A DNA stretch of 59,934 nt from positions 1-59,934 of the forward strand of contig CASEAQ010000012.1 in assembly GCA_949285735.1 (NCBI GenBank). The letters run 5' to 3'. The translations under genes and the position numbers were made by a program. Positions within the stretch are counted from its first letter, which is position 1. Each line of letters begins with the position of its first letter. The notes beneath the pieces were generated by a model. That model searched no databases and was not told where the DNA came from. It was given only the letters and a program-made list of their open reading frames with translations. Shown piece after piece: positions 32,151 to 42,075 of the stretch. The DNA comes from an uncultured Bacteroidales bacterium. Its GTDB lineage: Bacteria > Bacteroidota > Bacteroidia > Bacteroidales > Muribaculaceae.

Positions 32151-34460
32151 ATGTCATCAAAAGTTACTAAAGAAATGGCTTTGGCCTATCACAAGAACAA
32201 CGGAAGGCCAGGCAAAATCGAAATCGAACCGACGGTTCCTTATTCTTCACAATCTGATTTGTCTCTCGCTTATTCCCCTGGTGTGGCATTTCCATGCACC
32301 GAGATTGAAAACAATCAGCACGACGCCTACGAATACACCAACAAGGGCAACCTCGTGGCTGTAATCTCCAACGGCACTGCCGTGCTGGGCCTCGGCGACA
32401 TAGGCGCATTGGCTGGCAAGCCCGTGATGGAAGGCAAGGCACTCCTGTTCAAAATTTTCTCCGGCCTCGACTGCTTCGACATCGAAGTTGACGAGAAAGA
32501 CCCCGAAAAATTCATACAAGTGGTAAAATCCATTGCACCCACATTCGGCGGTATCAACCTCGAAGACATCAAAGCTCCCGAATGCTTTGAAATCGAACGC
32601 CGCCTGAAAGAAGAATGCAACATACCTGTCATGCACGACGACCAGCACGGAACGGCAATAATCTCGGCTGCCGGATTGCTCAACGCCCTTGAGTTGCAAG
32701 GCAAGAAAATCGACGAGGTGAAGCTCGTTGTCAACGGCGCAGGCGCGGCAGCTGTGTCTTGCACTCGCCTCTACATCGCCCTCGGCATAAAGAGGGAAAA
32801 CGTGGTGATGTGCGACAGCAAGGGCGTGCTCAACCGCAAACGCACCAACCTCAATCCCCAAAAGCAAGAATTCGTCACCGACCGAGACATCGACACGCTT
32901 GCCGAAGCCATGGTGGGTGCCGACGTGTTCCTCGGATTGTCGGTTAAGGACGTTGTTACACCCGAGATGCTGAAGTCGATGGCTCCGAAACCCATCGTAT
33001 TTGCACTCGCCAACCCCGACCCCGAAATCGATTATACCACTGCCACACAAACGCGCGACGATATCATAATGGCAACCGGACGCTCCGACTATCCCAACCA
33101 GATAAATAATGTATTGGGATTCCCTTACATCTTCCGTGGAGCTCTCGACTGCGGTGCAACTGCCATCAACGAAGAAATGAAACACGCTGCCGTGAAGGCA
33201 ATAGCAGCCCTTGCCAAGGAACCTGTGCCATCGGTAGTAAATGCCGCCTACGAGATGGAAGGATTGAAATTCGGCAAAGAATACATCTTGCCCAAGGCAC
33301 TCGACCCGCGCCTCATCACCACCGTGTCGCCAGCTGTCGCCCGCGCCGCTATGGAATCGGGAGTTGCTACACGCCCGATAACCGACTGGGATGCCTACCG
33401 CGGACGCTTGCGCTCAATCATGGGATTCGACAACCAGCTCATGCGGCGCTTCACCGAAGAGGCAAAGAAAAACCCGCAACGCGTGGTATTTGCAGAAGCC
33501 AACACCAACAATATGCTGCAAGCCGCCGTATTGGCTCGCAACGAGGGCATCTGCATTCCTATCCTGCTTGGCAACGAGGAAATGATTGCAAAGCGCGCCG
33601 ACAAGTTGGGCTTGAACATCGACGGCATCGAAATCATCAACCTGCGCCACGACCGAGAGGCTGACCGACGCGAACGCTTTGCCCACATTCTCACAGAGAA
33701 ACGCCAGCGCAGCGGCGTGACACTGCCCGAGGCTCGTGAAAATATGTTCGACCGCAACTACTTCGGCATGATGATGGTGGAAACCGGCGAAGCCGACGCA
33801 ATGATTACCGGGTCATACCCGAGCAACCGCCGACAAGTGGCTGAAATCGCAAAGAACGTGATTGGCATACGCCCGAGCTTCAACCACTTTGCCACGATGC
33901 ACATAATGAACACTCGCCGCGGCACTTACTTCCTTGCCGACACTTCAATCAACGCCGACAACGATACCGAGACTCTTGTTGACATAGCACGCCTGGCCCG
34001 CACTGCTGTCGAATACTTTGCCCAAGAGCCTGTCATTGCAATGCTTTCATACAGCAACTTCGGCTCAAACATGGACCTCAAGAGCCCGCGCATGGTACAC
34101 GAGGCGGTCGAAATCATGCAACAACGCTACCCCGAACTGCTCATCGACGGTGAAATGCAAGTACACTTCGCGCTCAACAAGAAGTTGCGCGACAAGAACT
34201 TCCCATTCAACCGTCTGAAAGGGAAAGATGTCAACACGCTTGTATTCCCCAACTTGAGCTCGGCAAACACTGCCTACCGCACATTGCTCGAAATGGGTTC
34301 GGCTGAAATCATCGGCCCGATACAAATAGGCCTTAACAAGCCTGTCCACATGACTACAATCGACGCATCGGTTAGGGATATTGTAAACCTCACTACCGTC
34401 GCCGTGATGGACGCAGCCGTTTACCAGAAGATGGGTTCAAGCGCATCAATCGACAAGTAA
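32151..34460 (+). CDS. maeB: NADP-dependent malic enzyme with phosphotransacetylase-like domain
   Basis: The 769-residue product has a malic enzyme half (1-430) with NAD(P)-binding LVVNGAGAAAVSCTRLYIALG and PVMHDDQHGTAIISAAG, and a C-terminal phosphotransacetylase-like half (about 435-769: RVVFAEANTNNMLQAA, DAMITGSYPSNRRQV). This is the MaeB architecture; the second domain usually binds acetyl-CoA as a regulator rather than catalysing transfer. The enzyme decarboxylates malate to pyruvate with NADP+. A single gene with a terminator 25 nt downstream. Confidence 0.95.
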   Translation: MSSKVTKEMALAYHKNNGRPGKIEIEPTVPYSSQSDLSLAYSPGVAFPCTEIENNQHDAYEYTNKGNLVAVISNGTAVLGLGDIGALAGKPVMEGKALLFKIFSGLDCFDIEVDEKDPEKFIQVVKSIAPTFGGINLEDIKAPECFEIERRLKEECNIPVMHDDQHGTAIISAAGLLNALELQGKKIDEVKLVVNGAGAAAVSCTRLYIALGIKRENVVMCDSKGVLNRKRTNLNPQKQEFVTDRDIDTLAEAMVGADVFLGLSVKDVVTPEMLKSMAPKPIVFALANPDPEIDYTTATQTRDDIIMATGRSDYPNQINNVLGFPYIFRGALDCGATAINEEMKHAAVKAIAALAKEPVPSVVNAAYEMEGLKFGKEYILPKALDPRLITTVSPAVARAAMESGVATRPITDWDAYRGRLRSIMGFDNQLMRRFTEEAKKNPQRVVFAEANTNNMLQAAVLARNEGICIPILLGNEEMIAKRADKLGLNIDGIEIINLRHDREADRRERFAHILTEKRQRSGVTLPEARENMFDRNYFGMMMVETGEADAMITGSYPSNRRQVAEIAKNVIGIRPSFNHFATMHIMNTRRGTYFLADTSINADNDTETLVDIARLARTAVEYFAQEPVIAMLSYSNFGSNMDLKSPRMVHEAVEIMQQRYPELLIDGEMQVHFALNKKLRDKNFPFNRLKGKDVNTLVFPNLSSANTAYRTLLEMGSAEIIGPIQIGLNKPVHMTTIDASVRDIVNLTTVAVMDAAVYQKMGSSASIDK

Positions 34461-34484
34461 ACATTCTCCCCGATACACAAAGGA

Positions 34485-34525
34485 AATCCCCTCCTTATCC
34501 TCACGGATATCGAGGGGATTCATTT
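34485..34525. terminator. Bidirectional terminator between maeB and the oxidoreductase
   Basis: A 9-bp stem AATCCCCTC (34485-34493) with GAGGGGATT (34512-34520), followed by CATTTT on one side and TTCCTTTGTG on the other, between convergent genes. Confidence 0.7.
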
Positions 34526-34575
34526 TCCCAATATGAAACAAAAAAATTGTATTTTTTCCAGTATATGCAGCGTTA

Positions 34576-35325
34576 TTACTTCTTGATGTCGAAACCTTGC
34601 GCACGGGCGGCGGCGAGCATCTCGAAGTTCATCGCTTCGCGGTAGTAGTCGAGAATGTGGTCACACCAGTCATTGTCGCTTTTGCTGCCGGCACGTGTCG
34701 CATTGTAGTGCGTCACCTCGTTGTCATATTCCACAAGGGCTTGCGTCATGTCCTTGTCGGTATAGCGCGACTGGTGTATCAGCAACTCCTTCGACAACTT
34801 TGGCTTGACATCGGGCTGCTCGCGGGGAACGCCTATGGCAAGTCCGCACACCACAAACACGCCCTTGGGCAAGCCGAGCAATTCTGCCACAGCCGCCGGA
34901 TTGGCTGTGCGCACATATCCCACGCAGCAGCACCCAAGCCCGCAAGCCTGAGCGGCGATGGCTGCGCTCTGCATCGTTATTGCGGCATCTATCACGCCCA
35001 CAGTGAAGCCGTCGAGCGTGTTGTAAAACTCGGGCATCTCTATCCCCTTTGCCTTGGCAAGCACCCCGATGCGGTGGAAGTCGGCACAGAACACAAGGAA
35101 ACGGTTGCAAGTCTTCACCTGCTTCTGCCCCGTGATTTCATACAATTTCAATTTCACCTCCTGGTCGGCAATATCTATAACGGTGAATTGCTGTCCGTTA
35201 TAGCTGGTTGGACTGTTGCGTATTGCCGCATATATCGTTTCCATTGCCTCGTCGGGAATGGCGTCATATTCATAACGGCGCACGCTGGTGCGTGTTTCAA
35301 ACAATCGCTTTATTTCGGCTTGCAT
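34576..35325 (-). CDS. NfsA/FRP-type NADPH-dependent oxidoreductase
   Basis: The 249-residue flavoprotein begins RTSVRRYEYDAIPDEAME, then NSPTSYNGQQFTVIDI and, in the middle, DAAITMQSAAIAAQACGLGCCCVGYVR. The tail includes a long loop with KPKLSKELLIHQSRYTD typical of the NfsA subgroup. Likely reduces quinones, nitroaromatics or flavin with NADPH. It is divergent from prfA with only 84 nt between starts, and the two promoters overlap. A distinct paralogue of the shorter nitroreductase at 15898-16440. Confidence 0.88.
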   Translation of the reverse strand: MQAEIKRLFETRTSVRRYEYDAIPDEAMETIYAAIRNSPTSYNGQQFTVIDIADQEVKLKLYEITGQKQVKTCNRFLVFCADFHRIGVLAKAKGIEMPEFYNTLDGFTVGVIDAAITMQSAAIAAQACGLGCCCVGYVRTANPAAVAELLGLPKGVFVVCGLAIGVPREQPDVKPKLSKELLIHQSRYTDKDMTQALVEYDNEVTHYNATRAGSKSDNDWCDHILDYYREAMNFEMLAAARAQGFDIKK

Positions 35326-35358
35326 ATATTTTTATTTTTTGTGAGAATTAAAATTACT

Positions 35359-35390
35359 CAAAAATAGTGTAACTTTGTAAGAAAAACAAG
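35359..35390 (-). promoter_or_regulatory. Promoter of the NfsA-like gene, overlapping that of prfA
   Basis: Minus strand TTG (35389-35387), 20 nt, TATTTTTG (35366-35359). Confidence 0.5.
35370..35377 (+). promoter_or_regulatory. -7 box for prfA
   Basis: TAACTTTG, 32 nt before the prfA ATG and within the spacer of the divergent promoter; a proper -33 is not evident. Confidence 0.45.
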
Positions 35391-35409
35391 AAACACTCGA
35401 TTTTATTTT

Positions 35410-36519
35410 ATGGCGACTTCACCTCTGCTGCAGCGTCTCGAAGGGTTAGATGCTCGTTTTGAAGAAATTGGCACACTGATAACCGACCCGGCTGTCATTG
35501 CCGACAAGAAACGATATGTGAAACTAAGCAAGGAATACAAAGACCTCGAAAAGCTGCTGGCTACGACACAACGTTACCGCAAAATGCTATCCGACATCGA
35601 CGATGCCAAATCGCTGCTCGAAACCGAGAGCGACGAGGAATTGCGCGAAATGGCAAAGGAAGAACTTGATGCCAATACCGCCGCATTGCCACGCATCGAA
35701 GAAGAAATAAAACTGCTGCTCATTCCCGAAGACCCCGAAGACGGGCGCAACGCCATCGTGGAAATACGTGGCGGCACGGGCGGCGACGAGGCTGCCCTGT
35801 TTGCCGGCGACCTCTTCCGCATGTATGCCAAGTATTGCGAGGCTAAAGGGTGGAAAGTCAACGTGTCGAGCACCAGCGAGGGCGCGGCTGGCGGCTACAA
35901 GGAAATCATTTTCACCGTCAGCGGTGCCAACGTCTATGGCACGCTGAAGTATGAATCGGGCGTACACCGCGTGCAACGCGTTCCTGCCACCGAGACGCAG
36001 GGCCGTGTACACACGTCGGCGGCATCGGTTGCCGTGCTGCCCGAGGCCGAGCCTTTCGACGTTGAAATCAACGAGGGCGAAATCAAGTGGGACACTTTCC
36101 GCAGCGGTGGTGCCGGCGGACAGAACGTGAACAAGGTGGAGTCGGGCGTGCGGCTGCGCTACATGTGGAAGAACCCCAACACCGGTGAAACCGAAGAAAT
36201 CCTCATCGAGTGTACCGAAACGCGCGACCAGCCAAAGAACAAGGAACGCGCCTTGACACGGTTGCGCTCGTTCATCTACGACAAGGAACACCAAAAGTAT
36301 ATCGACGACATCGCTTCGCGCCGTAAGACGCTGGTTTCGACCGGCGACCGCTCGGCAAAAATACGCACCTACAACTATCCGCAAGGGCGAATCACCGACC
36401 ACCGCATCGGCTACACCATCTATAACCTTTCGGCATTCATGGACGGCGACATACAAGACTGCATCGACCACCTTATAGTTGCCGAAAATGCCGAGAAGCT
36501 GAAAGCAAGCGAGATATAA
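35410..36519 (+). CDS. prfA: Peptide chain release factor 1
   Basis: The 369-residue class I release factor reads UAA and UAG and releases the finished peptide. The catalytic GGQ is at residues 236-238 (GGAGGQNVNKVESGVRL), with the PAT recognition tripeptide in VQRVPATETQG. N-terminal coiled-coil-like domain (1-110) and C-terminal RSAKIRTYNYPQGRITDHRIG are typical. First gene of the run prfA-DUF4153-pyrF; the next gene starts 12 nt after its stop. Confidence 0.95.
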   Translation: MATSPLLQRLEGLDARFEEIGTLITDPAVIADKKRYVKLSKEYKDLEKLLATTQRYRKMLSDIDDAKSLLETESDEELREMAKEELDANTAALPRIEEEIKLLLIPEDPEDGRNAIVEIRGGTGGDEAALFAGDLFRMYAKYCEAKGWKVNVSSTSEGAAGGYKEIIFTVSGANVYGTLKYESGVHRVQRVPATETQGRVHTSAASVAVLPEAEPFDVEINEGEIKWDTFRSGGAGGQNVNKVESGVRLRYMWKNPNTGETEEILIECTETRDQPKNKERALTRLRSFIYDKEHQKYIDDIASRRKTLVSTGDRSAKIRTYNYPQGRITDHRIGYTIYNLSAFMDGDIQDCIDHLIVAENAEKLKASEI

Positions 36520-36531
36520 CCCACAAAAAAG

Positions 36532-38286
36532 ATGAGCAACAATCTTCTCACACGATGGGGCAACGAATTAACCGGCTCACTCAACAAGTGTGCCAGACGT
36601 TTCCCGACAGCTACATTCTTCATTGCCGCACTCACATGCTGGTTTATCTATCTCACCCATAAAGACGGGCTCGACGACCTCCGGCTGACGTATGCAATCA
36701 CATATTATTTTGCCGTGGGCATTCCGCTTTCAATAATGCTGCAACTGTGGAGCGAAGAAATAAAGAATAAACAACGGCATTTCACCATACAAGCCACAGG
36801 GCAGATGCTGCTGTTGGCAGATGCCATATTCTTGTATTCGGTCGAAACCGTCACTCTTGCCATCACAGTGGCACACACAGCGATAGTCATGGCAATCATC
36901 ATCGCCACCTTTCTCATATCGTTTTACCGCGAGCGCAATGACTTGTCGTGCTGGAACTTTTCGTGGCGCACAATTGTAGCCTACATCAAGGCTCAAATTA
37001 CTGGCATACTGTTCACTGGCGGCATAGAACTGCTGATATTCTCAATCTCGATTCTGTTTGACACAAACATTTCCGATGAAATATACATCGATGTAGCCAT
37101 AATATTCAGCATCGGGTTCACATGCCTGTTTTTCATAGGCATGCTACCCGCCGGCAATGCCAAGCACGATACGCTGCCACGCACCAACACATTCCTGAAC
37201 ATCATGGTAAGCTACGTGTTCATTCCGTTGGTTGCATGCTACATCATCGTGCTTTATGCCTATACCGCACGAATAATCATGTTGTGGGAGTTGCCCGACG
37301 GATATGTGTCGTTGCTCGTGACGGCGTTGATGGCAGGTTGCATAATCATAGAAGCCGGGCTGTACCCTTTCCGCCAATTTCCAGTCAAGAAGCAATCCCA
37401 CGAGCTGATTGCCCGCTGGCTGCCAATGCTAATCCTGCCACTGCTGTTGCTGATGACCATAGGCATCGTCCGCCGCATCAACGATTATGGCATCACATAC
37501 ATGCGCCTATACCTAATCACATTCAACCTGTGGTGCTACGGCGTGTGCATCATACTCTACCTGACGCGAGCACGCCGCATCATGTGGATTCCGGCATCAT
37601 TTGCCATCGTGTTGCTGATTACATCTATTATCCCGAAATTCAATTTTGCCAACATCTCACTCGAAACCATTCAAGGCGAAATCGAAGAAACGATGCGGCA
37701 GACGTGTACCGACACCCCACCGCTGTCGGAAGAACAATACGACAATTGGATAAACAATACGTTGCCCGAGAAAGAAGCACAACTCATCAACGACAAGCTA
37801 ATTTACCTGTCGGAGACTTACGATACCGCCGACTACAACCACCTTGTAGCCGACAGCATATATTTCTATTACTACAAGATATACTACGGAGCCGGAGCCG
37901 ACACGGTTGTTGCAGACGTGGAAGGATATTATGCCTTCTACGCCTCGCTGGGCAATGGATTTGACATTCCCGATGGCGTGACGCGAATCACCGAAGTGCA
38001 ATTATACGGTTACAACAGTGACTCGCAATTGGTGTTCCACAGGAACGGGCAATTACCGGTTGGGCTGAACGCCAGCGACACCATTTACATCGACTTTCCT
38101 ACTCTCAAGATGCTAAACAGCGACTATGCCATCACCCCCTATGACAAACTGCCGCAAAACCGCGACGACTTCAAATTTGTCCTGACCGAGCTCAATGGCA
38201 GTGCCGGCGACAACGACAGCGTGAACATAACCGAAATAAGCGGATACTTATTTAACTTAAACAATATACACAAGCACAATGAATAA
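36532..38286 (+). CDS. DUF4153 membrane protein
   Basis: The 584-residue product has about ten membrane helices in residues 20-375, then a hydrophilic C-terminal half (about 385-584) that probably lies outside the membrane. The membrane part matches DUF4153 ([47 protein letters not shown]). The function of this family is unknown. It overlaps pyrF by 8 nt and follows prfA by 12 nt, so all three are co-transcribed. Confidence 0.82.
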   Translation: MSNNLLTRWGNELTGSLNKCARRFPTATFFIAALTCWFIYLTHKDGLDDLRLTYAITYYFAVGIPLSIMLQLWSEEIKNKQRHFTIQATGQMLLLADAIFLYSVETVTLAITVAHTAIVMAIIIATFLISFYRERNDLSCWNFSWRTIVAYIKAQITGILFTGGIELLIFSISILFDTNISDEIYIDVAIIFSIGFTCLFFIGMLPAGNAKHDTLPRTNTFLNIMVSYVFIPLVACYIIVLYAYTARIIMLWELPDGYVSLLVTALMAGCIIIEAGLYPFRQFPVKKQSHELIARWLPMLILPLLLLMTIGIVRRINDYGITYMRLYLITFNLWCYGVCIILYLTRARRIMWIPASFAIVLLITSIIPKFNFANISLETIQGEIEETMRQTCTDTPPLSEEQYDNWINNTLPEKEAQLINDKLIYLSETYDTADYNHLVADSIYFYYYKIYYGAGADTVVADVEGYYAFYASLGNGFDIPDGVTRITEVQLYGYNSDSQLVFHRNGQLPVGLNASDTIYIDFPTLKMLNSDYAITPYDKLPQNRDDFKFVLTELNGSAGDNDSVNITEISGYLFNLNNIHKHNE

Positions 38287-39100
38287 GCAACAACTAATCG
38301 ACAACATACGACGCAAACAGTCGTTCTTGTGCGTGGGGCTCGACCCCGACACGGCAAAAATGCCGGCTCACCTCGAAGGCAACTTATTTGAATTCAACAA
38401 GCAAATCATCGATGCCACTGCCCAGTATGCCATCGCCTACAAGCCAAACCTCGCATTTTACGAGGTACTTGGAACACGCGGCTACGAAATGTTTGAGCAA
38501 ACGGTAGCATATATCAACGAAAACTATCCCGACCTGTTCATCATTGCCGATGCCAAGCGCGGCGACATTGGCAACACTTCGCGCATGTATGCAAGCAGCT
38601 TTTTCGAGCAGCTCGGTGTCGATGCCGTGACAGTGGCTCCCTATATGGGCGAAGATAGCGTAACGCCATTCCTCGGCTACGACGGAAAGTGGGTCATAGT
38701 GCTCGGGCTGACCTCCAACAAGGGATCGCACGACTTTCAGATGCTCCGCACCGCCGATGGCCGTTACCTGTTTGAAGAGGTGATGGGAAAAGTGGCGACA
38801 TGGGGCAACCACGGCAACATGATGTTCGTAGTGGGTGCAACACAAGGGAAAATGTTCGAGGATATTCGCCGCATCGTTCCTCGCCACTTCCTGCTCGTGC
38901 CAGGCGTAGGCGCACAAGGCGGCAGCCTCGAAGAAGTGGCACGATATGGCATGACCGACGAGTGTGGACTAATAGTAAACTCCTCGCGCGGCATAATCCA
39001 CGCTTCTAATGGCAAAGACTTCGCCACAGTAGCCGCCACCAAAGCCCGCGAAATGCAGCAGACAATGAGCGAACTGCTCAAGGACAAAGGCATTATCTAA
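38279..39100 (+). CDS. pyrF: Orotidine 5'-phosphate decarboxylase (long type)
   Basis: The 273-residue product is of the longer type-2 OMP decarboxylase group: FLCVGLDPD at the N-terminus, [11 protein letters not shown], catalytic [10 protein letters not shown] (Lys93), and [16 protein letters not shown]. It makes UMP in the last step of pyrimidine synthesis. Its ATG lies inside the end of the DUF4153 gene (8-nt overlap), indicating coupled translation. Linkage with prfA is seen in other Bacteroidetes. Confidence 0.94.
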   Translation: MNKQQLIDNIRRKQSFLCVGLDPDTAKMPAHLEGNLFEFNKQIIDATAQYAIAYKPNLAFYEVLGTRGYEMFEQTVAYINENYPDLFIIADAKRGDIGNTSRMYASSFFEQLGVDAVTVAPYMGEDSVTPFLGYDGKWVIVLGLTSNKGSHDFQMLRTADGRYLFEEVMGKVATWGNHGNMMFVVGATQGKMFEDIRRIVPRHFLLVPGVGAQGGSLEEVARYGMTDECGLIVNSSRGIIHASNGKDFATVAATKAREMQQTMSELLKDKGII

Positions 39101-39115
39101 CACCCACAATTAGCC

Positions 39116-39155
39116 AATAGGGCGAACTGGACCAATAAACCCAATTCGCCCTATT
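39116..39155 (+). terminator. Hairpin after pyrF
   Basis: A perfect 11-bp stem AATAGGGCGAA (39116-39126) with TTCGCCCTATT (39145-39155); no T tract follows, so it may be an RNA-end-protecting hairpin rather than a strict intrinsic terminator. Confidence 0.55.
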
Positions 39156-39359
39156 AGACTAATTAGACCAGTTAAACAATCTAATACCCCCAGCCATGAC
39201 TAAAACCTTCCTGAAACAAAAGTAAATGACAGAATCAAAGAACAAATGTACCAAGCCAGCACTACCCACCACAATACATTTTCATAGCCACCCCTTCTAC
39301 AATAGATATTTTTTAACATTTTGTAAATCTAAATATTTAAATATTGCCGAGAGATTAAG

Positions 39360-39367
39360 TAAATTTG
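39360..39367 (+). promoter_or_regulatory. -7 box for pgk
   Basis: TAAATTTG, 53 nt before the ATG. The -33 position has only TTTAA. Confidence 0.45.
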
Positions 39368-39419
39368 CGATACCGAAATTGCATAGAAATACCAATAACT
39401 TTTAACAATATTATTTATT

Positions 39420-40673
39420 ATGCAAAACATTGATAACTACAATTTTGCTGGTAAGAAAGCAATTGTTCGCGTTGACTTCAACGTACCTCTCGACGAGAAC
39501 GGTAACATCACCGATGATACCCGTATCCGCGGCGCACTCCCCACTTTGAAGAAAATTCTTGCCGATGGTGGCGCACTCATCATCATGTCGCACATGGGCA
39601 AGCCCAAAGGCAAGGTTAACCCGAAGTTGTCGTTGAAGCAAATCGTTCCTGCCGTTTCTGCCGCTCTTGGCGTTGACGTTCAGTTTGCCGAAGACTGCGC
39701 AAAAGCTGCCGACCAAGCTGCCGCATTGCAAGCTGGTCAGGCTTTGTTGCTCGAAAACCTCCGCTTCTATCCCGAAGAGGAAGGCAAGCCCGTTGGCATC
39801 GACAAGGAAGACCCCAACTACGACGCAGCCAAGAAGGAAATGAAAGAGCGTCAGAAAGAGTTTGCAAAGACTCTCGCAAGCTATGCCGACTGCTATGTTA
39901 ACGACGCATTCGGTACTGCACACCGCCGCCACGCATCGACTGCCGTTATCGCCGACTACTTCGATGCCGACAACAAGATGCTCGGCTACCTCATGGGCAA
40001 GGAAGTTAATGCAGTGAACAATATCCTCAGCAACATCAAGCGTCCGTTCACCGCTATCATGGGCGGCTCGAAGGTTTCTACCAAGATTGGTATCATCGAG
40101 AACCTCATGGAAAAGGTTGACAACCTCATCTTGTGCGGTGGCATGACATACACATTTGCCAAGGCTATGGGTGGCAAGATTGGCCAATCAATCTGCGAAG
40201 ACGACAAGCTCGACCTCGCTCTCGACATAATGAAGAAAGCAAAGGAAAAAGGCGTGAACCTCGTGCTTGGCAGCGACTGCATCGCAGCCGACGCATTCAG
40301 CAACGATGCCAACACCCAAGTATGCCCGGCTAACGCAATTCCCGACGGCTGGGAAGGCCTCGATGCAGGTCCAGAGACTCGCAAGGCTTTTGCCGAAGCT
40401 ATCCTCCCTGCAAAGACTATCCTTTGGAACGGTCCTGCCGGCGTATTTGAATTTGACAACTTCACTGGCGGTTCGCGCGCTATTGCCGACGCTATCGTTG
40501 AAGCAACTGCCAACGGCGCATTCTCGCTCGTAGGTGGTGGCGACTCTGTTGCTTGCATCAACAAGTTTGGTCTCGCCGACAAGGTTTCTTACGTTTCAAC
40601 TGGTGGTGGCGCATTGCTCGAAGCTATCGAAGGCAAAGTGCTCCCAGGCGTAGCAGCCATCGAAGGCAAGTAA
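39420..40673 (+). CDS. pgk: Phosphoglycerate kinase
   Basis: The 417-residue glycolytic enzyme converts 1,3-bisphosphoglycerate plus ADP to 3-phosphoglycerate plus ATP. Substrate residues lie in [24 protein letters not shown] and SHMGKPKG; the hinge and nucleotide part has [18 protein letters not shown] and GGGDSVA near the C-terminus. Codon choice is more regular than in neighbours (many GTT, GCT and TCT among C-ending codons), consistent with high expression. Monocistronic, with its own terminator. Confidence 0.97.
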   Translation: MQNIDNYNFAGKKAIVRVDFNVPLDENGNITDDTRIRGALPTLKKILADGGALIIMSHMGKPKGKVNPKLSLKQIVPAVSAALGVDVQFAEDCAKAADQAAALQAGQALLLENLRFYPEEEGKPVGIDKEDPNYDAAKKEMKERQKEFAKTLASYADCYVNDAFGTAHRRHASTAVIADYFDADNKMLGYLMGKEVNAVNNILSNIKRPFTAIMGGSKVSTKIGIIENLMEKVDNLILCGGMTYTFAKAMGGKIGQSICEDDKLDLALDIMKKAKEKGVNLVLGSDCIAADAFSNDANTQVCPANAIPDGWEGLDAGPETRKAFAEAILPAKTILWNGPAGVFEFDNFTGGSRAIADAIVEATANGAFSLVGGGDSVACINKFGLADKVSYVSTGGGALLEAIEGKVLPGVAAIEGK

Positions 40674-40701
40674 TAATCAATTCACGTTTAAAATTTACAC
40701 A

Positions 40702-40737
40702 AGTCATGTCAAAACGAGTTTTTGGCATGACTCTTTT
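40702..40737 (+). terminator. Terminator of pgk
   Basis: AGTCATGTCAAAA (40702-40714) pairs with TTTTGGCATGACT (40720-40732) with one G-T pair, followed by CTTTT. 29 nt after the stop. Confidence 0.82.
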
Positions 40738-40771
40738 ATGTATTCATGCTTGCAGAACCGACACATAGCAA

Positions 40772-40810
40772 AAAGCCCAATCTACTTTTGCCACAAAAGT
40801 AGATTGAGCC
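40772..40810 (-). terminator. Terminator of the PUL operon
   Basis: A perfect 13-bp stem CAATCTACTTTTG (40778-40790) with CAAAAGTAGATTG (40794-40806). Read leftward it ends in GGGCTTTTTG. It closes the last PUL gene, 66 nt beyond its stop. Confidence 0.85.
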
Positions 40811-40875
40811 ATCAAGAATCCTAAAATTTTACCTTAAAATATACCTAAACAATCATGAACTGAAATATACCCATA

Positions 40876-42018
40876 TTATTTGGTCAGGAACTTATACATG
40901 CACATGCTGTGATACGTCTCGCCAGGCTGCAACAACACCGACGGGAAATCGGGCTTGTTGGGCGAATCGGGGAAGTGCTGCGTCTCCAAGCATATCGCGC
41001 CACGGTGTGGATAAGCCACTCCCCTCTTTCCTTTTACCTTCCCGTCAAGGAAATTGCCCGTATAGAACTGAATGCCCGGCTCGGTGGTATATACCTCCAT
41101 CACGATACCCGTTGACGGTGCATAGACCGATGCAGCCACCTGCGTAGGCTTGCCATCAGTGCTAAGCACCATGTTGTGGTCATATCCAAGCCCGTTGCGA
41201 AGTTGCTCGTCGTCGGCATCAATATCCTTGCCCAAGAGCTTGGCTTTGCGGAAATCAAATGGAGTGCCGTCAACCTTGCGAATTTCGCCAGTTGTCATAA
41301 ATGTGCTGTCGATTGGCGTAAACGCATCGGCGTTGATTTGTACATACTCGTCGAGCACATCCTTCGACGCATCGCCACCCAAGTTGAAATAGGAATGGTT
41401 TGTGAGGTTCACGATAGTGGGCTTGTCGGTCTGCGCCGTATAATCAATCCTCAACGCATTGTCGGTCAACAGGCTGTAAACCACCTTCACATCAAGTTTG
41501 CCCGGGAAGCCAGCCTCGCCATCGGGGCTTGTCAGGCTCAATTCGATAGTGCTGTCGTTGAGCACGTTGGCATCCCACACTGCATGATGAAAACCAACGG
41601 GTCCGCCATGCAGGCAATGCCCATAATTGTTTTGCGGTAACTGATACTCGGTATCGCCAATCTTGAACCGACCTTGATTGATGCGGTTGCCATAGCGTCC
41701 AATCAAGGCGCCGAAATTGCCATCGATGTTCACATAGTCGGCAATTGAGTCGTGCCCAAGCACCACGTCTTGCAAATCACCGTTCTTGTCGGGCACCATC
41801 ATCGAAACTATGCGGCCACCATAATTAGTCACGCATACCTCCATGCCGCGGCTGTTCGACAACACATACAAGTGTGTCGGCTTGCCGTTGACCACACTCT
41901 CAAAATTTGCCTTGTCAAGCCCCGACTTGGTTGTCTCGCCAAGCTGCCCGTCGGCAGCACCGCCACACGACAACAGTGCCAGCATTGCCGTGCAACACAT
42001 CAAATCTCTTATTTTCAT
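40876..42018 (-). CDS. galM: Aldose 1-epimerase, lipoprotein
   Basis: The 380-residue product has a lipobox (LALLSC, Cys18), then the galactose mutarotase fold: GGRIVSMMVPDKNG, RYGNRINQGRF, the catalytic His of NNYGHCLHGGPVGFH, NLTNHSYFNLGG and a late Glu in AICLETQHFPDSPN. It converts alpha and beta anomers of a sugar, such as galactose. Membrane-anchored periplasmic epimerases are common in PULs. It is the last gene, 57 nt after the GH2 gene; probably handles a sugar released by GH2 or GH43 action. Confidence 0.93.
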   Translation of the reverse strand: MKIRDLMCCTAMLALLSCGGAADGQLGETTKSGLDKANFESVVNGKPTHLYVLSNSRGMEVCVTNYGGRIVSMMVPDKNGDLQDVVLGHDSIADYVNIDGNFGALIGRYGNRINQGRFKIGDTEYQLPQNNYGHCLHGGPVGFHHAVWDANVLNDSTIELSLTSPDGEAGFPGKLDVKVVYSLLTDNALRIDYTAQTDKPTIVNLTNHSYFNLGGDASKDVLDEYVQINADAFTPIDSTFMTTGEIRKVDGTPFDFRKAKLLGKDIDADDEQLRNGLGYDHNMVLSTDGKPTQVAASVYAPSTGIVMEVYTTEPGIQFYTGNFLDGKVKGKRGVAYPHRGAICLETQHFPDSPNKPDFPSVLLQPGETYHSMCMYKFLTK

Positions 42019-42075
42019 ATCATTCGTTTTTTTTTAACCGTTATTTTTCAATCTCCTGCTATGCTCCTTGCGCAA

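Larger units (their letters stand above)
39101..39419. other. Intergenic region pyrF-pgk
   Basis: 319 nt: a hairpin just after pyrF and the pgk -7 box near the end. The middle (39160-39340) shows nothing that I can name. Confidence 0.5.

Noticed and set aside
34576-35325. Two nitroreductase-like genes in the window as a recent duplication
   Set aside because: The 180- and 249-residue proteins belong to different subgroups, with different length and motifs.
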